Shown here: in pieces, positions 22,935-26,924 of the stretch
How the letters are laid out: every line of letters begins with the position of its first letter
Numbering within the stretch: position 1 is the stretch's first letter
Virus record (IMG/VR): IMGVR_UViG_3300021957_000239
Coordinates: 1-26,924 of that record
Reading direction: 5' to 3' (one strand)
From: a virus
DNA length: 26,924 bases
Notes under the pieces: model-generated
Told to the model about the DNA's origin: nothing
What the model saw: the letters and a program-made list of their open reading frames with translations, nothing else
Database searches by the model: none
Made by a program: the position numbers and the translations under genes

Positions 22935-23296
22935 AAGTATCAGATAAAACATCAGTAAGTATGCCAATCAAAAACATGATTGGTATAGTTATTGCTGTTG
23001 CTATGGGTGTGTTTGCTTACACAGAAGTTACTGCTAGACTTACATCCCTTGAGACATCAAGAGAATTATTCCAAGCTGATTTACTTAAAAAATCTGAACA
23101 ACTTCCAACAGACCAAGAACAATATATGTTGATAGAAGATTTATATAAAACAACAGAAAAATTAGAATTAACTCAAGAACAAAACATGACGAATAAAGTT
23201 AATATACAATTTTTAAGAGATCAATTAGATAAAGCGTTAGCTGATGTTGAACATTTAAAAGATAAGGTAAGACAAAATGGAAATGGTACACACTAA
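22931..23296 (+). CDS. Membrane-anchored coiled-coil protein (spanin-like candidate)
   Basis: This 121-residue protein has one TM helix near residues 15-31 (IGIVIAVAMGVFAYTEV), then a long periplasmic-type coiled coil to the end (SLETSRELFQADLLKKSEQL; DQEQYMLIEDLYK; VNIQFLRDQLDKALADVEHL). N-terminal TM plus coiled coil is the plan of inner-membrane spanins (Rz-like), and the next gene could be an Rz1-like partner; but the pattern also fits a conserved marine phage membrane protein of unknown function. It starts via ATGA and ends one base into the next ATG. Confidence 0.6.
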   Translation: MKVSDKTSVSMPIKNMIGIVIAVAMGVFAYTEVTARLTSLETSRELFQADLLKKSEQLPTDQEQYMLIEDLYKTTEKLELTQEQNMTNKVNIQFLRDQLDKALADVEHLKDKVRQNGNGTH

Positions 23297-23508
23297 TGAT
23301 TGAATCTGTTGTAGCTCTTTGTATGTTTATAGCAGGAGAATTAACTGAACACAGAATACAACCAGCAATGTCAGATTGTTTAAAAGGCAAACGTGTTGCT
23401 GAACGTGGAGCAAATGATAATATAGAATATAAATGTGGTAAAGTAGAAGCAGAAATAGAAGAAAATATTGATGGCAGTAAAGCTATTAAAAAAATAATAA
23501 AAGAATAA
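23296..23508 (+). CDS. Small protein with hydrophobic N-terminus and Cys residues
   Basis: This 70-residue protein starts IESVVALCMFIAGELTEHRI, a short hydrophobic segment that could anchor or direct secretion, then IQPAMSDCLKGKRVAERG and YKCGKVEAEIEE; the two later Cys (near residues 28 and 47) may pair. The C-terminal half is charged and helical. It overlaps the previous gene by one base. It could partner the coiled-coil membrane protein, as Rz1 does with Rz, but no lipobox is clear. Family not recognised beyond being common next to that gene in marine phages. Confidence 0.6.
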   Translation: MIESVVALCMFIAGELTEHRIQPAMSDCLKGKRVAERGANDNIEYKCGKVEAEIEENIDGSKAIKKIIKE

Positions 23509-23510
23509 TT

Positions 23511-23795
23511 ATGGCTATTAGAAAAACAACAAAAGGCAAAGACGCAAATTATAGACCTACAAAAAAAGGTGCTGGGATGACAGCTAAAGGTGTTGCAAGA
23601 TATAGAAGAGCTAATCCCGGATCAAAATTAAAAACAGCAGTAACTGGTAAAGTTAAGCCGGGATCTAAAGCTGCTAAACGTAGAAAAAGTTATTGTGCAA
23701 GATCAGCTGGACAACTTAAAAGATCATCAGCTAAAACAAGAAACGATCCTAACTCAAGAATAAGACAAGCAAGACGTAGGTGGAAGTGCCGATAA
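23511..23795 (+). CDS. DUF6321-like basic protein
   Basis: This 94-residue protein is very rich in Lys and Arg. The stretch KTAVTGKVKPGSKAAKRRKS (residues about 41-60), then YCARSAGQLKRSS, and the end RRRWKC match the DUF6321 family, widespread in marine phages (V-T-G-x-V-K-P-G-S-K-A-A-x-R-R-K-S-F/Y-C-A-R...R-R-W-x-C). An N-terminal GAGMTAKGVARYRRANPGS segment also fits. DNA binding is plausible from charge; no function is known. The next gene starts inside its last codons. Confidence 0.75.
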   Translation: MAIRKTTKGKDANYRPTKKGAGMTAKGVARYRRANPGSKLKTAVTGKVKPGSKAAKRRKSYCARSAGQLKRSSAKTRNDPNSRIRQARRRWKCR

Positions 23796-23995
23796 GAAAA
23801 ACTTGGAAGAAACCAGAAAAGTCTTTTATGTGTGGGTACTGTGAAGAGTGTAATAAAGAATTAATTAGTGATGCTGGTGGCTGGATAGTCACAGCTAACA
23901 AACAATATTTTTGCCATGATGGTAAAGATGGTAGTTGTTTTGACAACTATTGTGTGCTAAAATTAAAACAACAAAAGGAAAATAATTATGGCTAA
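23786..23995 (+). CDS. Small zinc-ribbon-like protein, GTG start
   Basis: I choose GTG 23786 (protein MPIRKTWKKPEK...) with AGGTGG four bases upstream; GTG 23780 is an in-frame alternative adding two residues. The roughly 69-residue protein has C-x-x-C-x-x-C (CGYCEEC), then a Trp/Gly turn and CHDGKDGSCFDNYC: six Cys and a His suited to bind one or two zinc ions. Such phage zinc-finger proteins often bind nucleic acid or modify transcription. It overlaps the DUF6321-like gene's end and the next gene's start by eight bases. Confidence 0.65.
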   Translation: MPIRKTWKKPEKSFMCGYCEECNKELISDAGGWIVTANKQYFCHDGKDGSCFDNYCVLKLKQQKENNYG

Positions 23996-24113
23996 AAAAG
24001 GTTTGTACTATAATATAAACAAAAGAAAAAAAGCTGGTACTTCAAGAACAAAAAAGAAATCTACAATATCTGCAAAGGCTTATAAAAACATGAAGTCTGG
24101 ATTTAAAAAATAG
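23988..24113 (+). CDS. Small basic protein (41 aa)
   Basis: This 41-residue frame reads AKKGLYYNINKRKKAGTSRT then KKKSTISAKAYKNMKSGFKK. The K-K/R-G-L-Y-x-N-I...K-R-K...A-G-T/S start is a pattern familiar from small marine phage proteins near DUF6321 genes. AAGGAAAA precedes the ATG. It overlaps the preceding stop by eight bases. Its last 11 bases overlap the end of the minus-strand DnaA-domain gene, tail to tail. It is the final gene of the plus-strand block. Function unknown. Confidence 0.7.
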   Translation: MAKKGLYYNINKRKKAGTSRTKKKSTISAKAYKNMKSGFKK

Positions 24114-24594
24114 TTTCTTTTAATTCTGTAAACTCTTGCCAGATGCTTTGACCAGCATCCCAAAATCTTCGCTTATCCTTTTTCATTTCTATTGAATGTA
24201 AAACTGTAGTATGATCTTGTCCAAAATATCTACCAATATCTGTAAGGTTCATGTTATATTTTTCATACAAGATGTTGTGAATAATGTTTCTTGCTCTAAC
24301 TATATCTTGTGTTCTAACTTTACTCATTAAACTTTTTTTGTGTACCTCATAACGAACACAAACTCTATTAATAATACTGTCAATAATTCTTGAATTAGGT
24401 TTGGCAAATGAATAACCAATAATTCTTCTTGGTTTATAAAACTCTGGACTTCTTTTTTTACAATGTATCTTGGCTAACTTATAACCATTCTTAAATGCGT
24501 TCTTGTATATTTTCTTTTCTTTAAAAGTTAAATCACGATAATGTCCTGCTCTCATTGCAAGTTTAATTTCTGTAAACACTTTATTTTTAGTCAT
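24103..24594 (-). CDS. Phage protein with DnaA domain IV (dnaA-box binding)
   Basis: This 163-residue protein carries the helix-turn-helix domain IV of the replication initiator DnaA: residues about 70-142, with the signature IGRYFGQDHTTVLHSI at 120-135 (DnaA consensus I-G-x-x-F-G-x-R-D-H-T-T-V-L-H-A). The GG-R-DH motif is reduced to GQDH, so the Arg that contacts DNA in bacterial DnaA is missing here. The N-terminal 65 residues are a basic helical region without Walker motifs; the AAA+ domain is absent. It probably binds dnaA boxes without ATPase function, at a phage origin or as a competitor of host DnaA. AGGGG lies five to nine bases upstream. It is the last gene of the minus-strand operon. 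Confidence 0.85.
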   Translation of the reverse strand: MTKNKVFTEIKLAMRAGHYRDLTFKEKKIYKNAFKNGYKLAKIHCKKRSPEFYKPRRIIGYSFAKPNSRIIDSIINRVCVRYEVHKKSLMSKVRTQDIVRARNIIHNILYEKYNMNLTDIGRYFGQDHTTVLHSIEMKKDKRRFWDAGQSIWQEFTELKETIF

Positions 24595-24641
24595 AGATCC
24601 CCTACGTTTTCCTTCAGTTTTTTTTAATAATTAACTAATGA

Positions 24642-24806
24642 CTAAATAGATGTCATTAATCGTTCTTTTGTCTGCTCTATCTTCCAAAGCAATCTATAAG
24701 AATCTTTTTGATACTTATTGACTTTCTGCTTCGCTTCTAGGTACTTTTCGTGTTTCTTCGCTTGAAGATCTCTGTACCTCTGCAGACGAGTTTTTATCTC
24801 GTTCAT
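24642..24806 (-). CDS. Small helical protein (54 aa) overlapping the preceding gene
   Basis: On the minus strand an ATG at 24806-24804, preceded by AAAGGAGAAGG, opens a 54-residue frame that ends at TAG (24644-24642). The protein, NEIKTRLQRYRDLQAKKHEK then YLEAKQKVNKYQKDSYRLLW and a KIEQTKERLMTSI end, is a highly charged continuous helix typical of small coiled-coil proteins. Its first 92 bases overlap the 3' end of the upstream gene in another frame; the upstream product's own tail there is a low-complexity charged stretch (EVQRSSSEETRKVPRSEAE). The strong SD and sensible helix suggest this is the main selected frame in the overlap. Confidence 0.65.
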   Translation of the reverse strand: MNEIKTRLQRYRDLQAKKHEKYLEAKQKVNKYQKDSYRLLWKIEQTKERLMTSI

Positions 24807-24969
24807 CCTTCTCCTTTTTTACTGTTGTAAAATCAATCCTCAAATTATCAATTTTACATTCTACAAGTTCTCCACTATTGGACACATTTGTAGCTTTCTC
24901 AACATCATCAAATAGTTCTGTCATTTCAAAATGACACTCACCATTAATAATTCTCTTAACTTTTGTCAT
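24715..24969 (-). CDS. Protein of unknown function (84 aa) in the replication operon
   Basis: This 84-residue protein reads TKVKRIINGECHFEMTELFD followed by DVEKATNVSNSGELVECKID and IDFTTVKKEKDERD; the C-terminal 30 residues are a low-complexity Ser/Glu/Arg stretch, apparently because they share DNA with the small helical gene at 24642. The first 55 residues look like a compact beta-alpha domain. It starts with ATGA overlap with the DUF6378-like gene, and AGGA lies seven bases upstream. No family is recognised. Confidence 0.55.
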   Translation of the reverse strand: MTKVKRIINGECHFEMTELFDDVEKATNVSNSGELVECKIDNLRIDFTTVKKEKDERDKNSSAEVQRSSSEETRKVPRSEAESQ

Positions 24970-25268
24970 ACTTTATCCTTTTTGGCAACCTCTTTTTTGT
25001 GTATCTCTTTAGTCATCTTGTTATATATACTTAAATCAGTATAATTATCGGATTTAAAATTTCGTGTTGATCTATATAGCTTTAGTGCCATCATTAATTG
25101 ACCTACTTGATGTGGCTTAATTCTTTTTTTTAAATTGTCTGCCAAGACAATCGTAAACATTTCAGCTAACATAATAAAGTTCTCTTGATAATTACCATAA
25201 TCTTTTTGGCGATCATTAATAATCTTTTTCTCTATCTCTTGGTCTATGTCTGTTATTTTCTTATCCAT
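24966..25268 (-). CDS. DUF6378-like protein
   Basis: This 100-residue protein has RQKDYG at residues 20-25, an NFIMLAEMFTIVL helix, then HQVGQLMMALKLYRSTRN (about 53-70) and DNYTDLSIY (74-82). The R-x-x-x-Y-G...N...V-x-x-x-M-x-x-x-K-x-x-R...D-x-x-D-x-x-x-Y series is the signature of DUF6378, a helical protein frequent in phage replication regions, possibly nucleotide-related; its role is unknown. There is no SD at the ATG; instead a hairpin-forming leader stands upstream, so translation may be regulated. It is followed by ATGA overlap with the next gene. Confidence 0.65.
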   Translation of the reverse strand: MDKKITDIDQEIEKKIINDRQKDYGNYQENFIMLAEMFTIVLADNLKKRIKPHQVGQLMMALKLYRSTRNFKSDNYTDLSIYNKMTKEIHKKEVAKKDKV

Positions 25269-25279
25269 ATAAGTTGAGG

Positions 25280-25334
25280 GTCTCGGGGAAGAAAACTACC
25301 GAAAGGGAACTAGAAAGAAAAACTCCCCCAAGAC
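25280..25334 (-). promoter_or_regulatory. Structured RNA leader before the DUF6378-like gene
   Basis: In the minus-strand transcript GUCUUGGGG (25334-25326) pairs with CCCCGAGAC (25288-25280), nine base pairs including one G-U wobble that would be a C-A mismatch on the plus strand, so the structure belongs to the minus-strand RNA. The 37-base apical part can form a weaker inner hairpin (CUA with UAG, CC with GG). It lies in the only sizeable gap of this operon, 12 bases before an ATG lacking an SD. It may be an attenuator, protein-binding site or operator; this is inference. Confidence 0.45.
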
Positions 25335-25349
25335 TAAAATACAAATTAA

Positions 25350-25658
25350 TTAAAACTTGTATGATTGTTTACTAGCATAAGTAGGTTTACTTTGAAACCC
25401 CTTATTTTGTGGTGCTGAAGGTTTATCATCATTAGAACTAGGTGGTGTCATTTTAATTGTGATACCGGTAATATTACCTTGTTCATCTAACTCATTCCAT
25501 CCAGCTTGATTGTGCCAAACGTCTCCTATCTTAACACCTATGGTCCATTTCTTACCCTCTGGTGCTTTTAGGTTTGGTGGTGCTACCCAATCCGGCTGGT
25601 TCTCTGCGTTCTTGTTTTGGTTTCTAACCAAATTACACCATACTATATCTTCACTCAT
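25350..25658 (-). CDS. Protein of unknown function after the annealing protein (102 aa)
   Basis: This 102-residue protein starts SEDIVWCNLVRNQNKNAENQ, followed by PDWVAPPNLKAPEGKKWTIG and VKIGDVWHNQAGWNELDEQG, ITIKMTPPS, then a disordered Pro/Ser/Lys tail (SAPQNKGFQSKPTYASK). The folded part has regular beta strands and many Trp residues, and the tail is flexible, a plan seen in accessory single-strand or polymerase-binding proteins, but I do not recognise a family. AGGAG lies six bases before the ATG. It follows the ERF gene by 26 bases, so it probably serves recombination or replication. Confidence 0.6.
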   Translation of the reverse strand: MSEDIVWCNLVRNQNKNAENQPDWVAPPNLKAPEGKKWTIGVKIGDVWHNQAGWNELDEQGNITGITIKMTPPSSNDDKPSAPQNKGFQSKPTYASKQSYKF

Positions 25659-25684
25659 GTTTACTCCTTTGTTATTGTCAGCTT

Positions 25685-26323
25685 TTACTGACCCTTGTTT
25701 AATTGCAACTCTCTAGTATCAGCAACATCTTTTATTTGTTGATAAACTTTAGTGTTGTTTTTTATTAGATATTGAATGTGATCAGAATATTTCTCTGCTA
25801 AAATATTAAACTCTTTCATATTTTTAGCTGACTTAATCTCATTCTTTATATCTTCTACTTCAATACTATCATCAGTATAAGTAGGTTCTTCTATAGATTG
25901 CTCTACAGAATTTTGGTCAAACGGAACAGCATTGTAGCCATCCTCATCTTTGATACCAGTTTTAAGATTTAGTAAATTTAGGAACGCATACTTTCTTGAG
26001 TATGACATAGCATTACCTGTTCCAAACATACTAATATCTCCAAATGATGAGCAACCATCAACAAGTATATGTTGGGTTGGATCATCAACATCATAAACTC
26101 GCATGGTACATACGACCATTACTTTTTTATAATTGGGTACAATTTCTGTCAGATAATTACAGGTCGCATATAAATTATTATCTAAAAGAGCTTGTGTTGC
26201 TACTTCTTGAACTTTATCGTGTAGGAGAGGTCTAAAATGCATTCCATTTACTTTGTCTCCCTTTATAACATTTTTTGCACTTAAACAGGCATCATGTAGT
26301 TTTTGATATATATTTCTTTTCAT
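25685..26323 (-). CDS. ERF-family single-strand annealing protein
   Basis: This 212-residue protein is an ERF-like recombinase that anneals complementary single strands for phage recombination and end repair. The diagnostic stretch is GTGNAMSYSRKYAFLNLLNL (residues 101-120) followed by DEDG at 126-129, equal to the ERF family's G-x-A-x-S-Y-x-x-R-Y-A-L...D-x-D-G motif. Residues 1-95 hold strands typical of the fold (MVVCTMRVYDVDDPTQHILV near 69-88). The C-terminal 80 residues are acidic and helical. AAGGAAAC lies just before the ATG. It lies downstream of a PD-(D/E)XK exonuclease with a 28-aa gene in between, the usual pairing of annealing protein and exonuclease. Confidence 0.87.
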   Translation of the reverse strand: MKRNIYQKLHDACLSAKNVIKGDKVNGMHFRPLLHDKVQEVATQALLDNNLYATCNYLTEIVPNYKKVMVVCTMRVYDVDDPTQHILVDGCSSFGDISMFGTGNAMSYSRKYAFLNLLNLKTGIKDEDGYNAVPFDQNSVEQSIEEPTYTDDSIEVEDIKNEIKSAKNMKEFNILAEKYSDHIQYLIKNNTKVYQQIKDVADTRELQLNKGQ

Positions 26324-26346
26324 TGTTTCCTTTCATTTGTTTTTAT

Positions 26347-26433
26347 TTAAAATGGTAATAGACCCCATACTTTTTGTGCGTAAATAAAAGTATAAGTTCC
26401 AACGACTTTTGTTTTTAATATTAACCAAGACAT
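26347..26433 (-). CDS. Very small hydrophobic peptide (28 aa) between exonuclease and ERF genes
   Basis: On the minus strand ATG 26433-26431 is preceded by an excellent AAAGGAGAA (AGGAG six bases away) and opens a 28-residue frame: SWLILKTKVVGTYTFIYAQK then VWGLLPF, ending at TAA (26349-26347). The SD and clean fit between the two genes argue for real translation. Hydrophobic and aromatic, it could sit in a membrane. Alternatively its reading could couple translation to the ERF gene. No homologue recognised. Confidence 0.5.
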   Translation of the reverse strand: MSWLILKTKVVGTYTFIYAQKVWGLLPF

Positions 26434-26446
26434 AGTTCTCCTTTGT

Positions 26447-26924
26447 TTATTGTTGTTGTTTAATTCCCCATAAGTTTGTTATGAGTTTTTCTTGTTCTGG
26501 TGCTAAATCCTTATAATAAAAAGGATGATACATGTCTGGTGGTTCACACATTTGTGCAAGTTCAGACAGACTTCCTTTGCAGAACATAATCATACGTTCC
26601 CAAAGTAAAATCTTATCAACCATTTTATAGTAAAGAAATTCCAGATGGTCTTTCTTCATCAACTCATGTGTTTCATCAAAGATAATGTGTTCCTTATCAT
26701 TAGTATAAACTAGGTAAGGTATCTTCTTGGTACACATATAGTAGAACGAAGTTTGTGTAAGGTTATCTGTTGTAGGTTCAGTTGGCAATGCTTGGCTACT
26801 CATTGTCCACTCTTCCTTATTCTTAACCTTTCTAATATTGGGTGGCTTTGTTTTTAATTCTATAAATACTTTGTCTGTAAGATAATCTACCTTACCTAAA
26901 ATATCTTTTATCATTGTCATTTCT
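26447..26924 (-). CDS. PD-(D/E)XK exonuclease, C-terminal part (cut by window edge)
   Basis: The frame is open at the right edge; the first ATG inside the window lies at 26920. Counting from there, Asp12 in GKVDYLTDKV and the FIELKTK motif (Glu21, Lys23) form a D...ExK active site of PD-(D/E)XK nucleases, and Gln56 in the LTQTSFYYM helix is the conserved Gln of the Cas4/RecB-type subgroup. YLVYTNDKEHIIFDE is a typical following strand pair. The family usually has about 100-150 more residues before the active site, lying off the edge. It is likely a phage 5'-3' exonuclease paired with the ERF protein downstream. Confidence 0.75.
   Translation of the reverse strand, partial: EMTMIKDILGKVDYLTDKVFIELKTKPPNIRKVKNKEEWTMSSQALPTEPTTDNLTQTSFYYMCTKKIPYLVYTNDKEHIIFDETHELMKKDHLEFLYYKMVDKILLWERMIMFCKGSLSELAQMCEPPDMYHPFYYKDLAPEQEKLITNLWGIKQQQ

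Noticed and set aside
24142-24159. Perfect 6-bp hairpin GATGCT...AGCATC near the end of the DnaA-domain gene
   Set aside because: No T-run on either strand and it encodes conserved-looking residues; too weak to call a terminator.
1-26924. tRNA genes
   Set aside because: Scanned for T-loop GGTTCRA-type motifs with flanking stems on both strands by eye; none convincing.

Overview
This window is part of the genome of a tailed bacteriophage with podovirus (short-tailed) architecture and a very AT-rich sequence. Most genes abut or overlap by a few bases. The AT-richness, the compactness and many small proteins of types common in uncultured marine phages suggest a marine phage, plausibly infecting an AT-rich alphaproteobacterium such as SAR11. 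The host is inference. I see no tRNA, rRNA, integrase, CRISPR array or insertion sequence.

Bases 1-14181, plus strand, form the virion morphogenesis block: portal (C-terminal part only), a Bbp19-like protein, scaffold, a 56-aa protein, major capsid protein, a capsid cement candidate, a small protein, tail tubular proteins A and B (gp11/gp12-like), a gp13-like protein, and internal core/DNA-ejection proteins (gp14-, gp15/gp16-like, one with a C-terminal muralytic domain). The order is T7-like, but the capsid plus cement plus Bbp19 set resembles Bordetella phage BPP-1. The last ejection protein is interrupted by one in-frame TAA at 12844-12846.

Bases 14184-20739, plus strand, form a host-recognition block: a tail fibre with a T7 gp17-like N-terminus, three copies of an about 115-residue module and a collagen-like linker; a small structural protein; then five adjacent fibre-like proteins sharing a C-terminal domain, interspersed with three small proteins, one a recognisable tail fibre assembly protein and two paralogous.

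Bases 20742-24113, plus strand, hold about seventeen small genes: secreted or membrane peptides, holin-like proteins, a PD-(D/E)XK-like protein, coiled-coil proteins and very basic Lys/Arg-rich proteins. Several are only 29-49 codons long. Lysis and late accessory roles are likely for some.

Bases 24103-26924, minus strand, are the end of an early/replication operon converging on the late genes. From upstream to downstream they encode a PD-(D/E)XK exonuclease (cut by the window edge), a 28-aa peptide, an ERF-family single-strand annealing protein, an unknown protein, a DUF6378-like protein preceded by a structured leader, an unknown protein overlapped by a 54-aa helical gene, and a protein carrying a DnaA domain IV. 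The exonuclease and annealing protein make a Red-like recombination pair; the DnaA-like protein suggests dnaA-box recognition at a phage or host origin. The two convergent units overlap by 11 bp with no obvious terminator.
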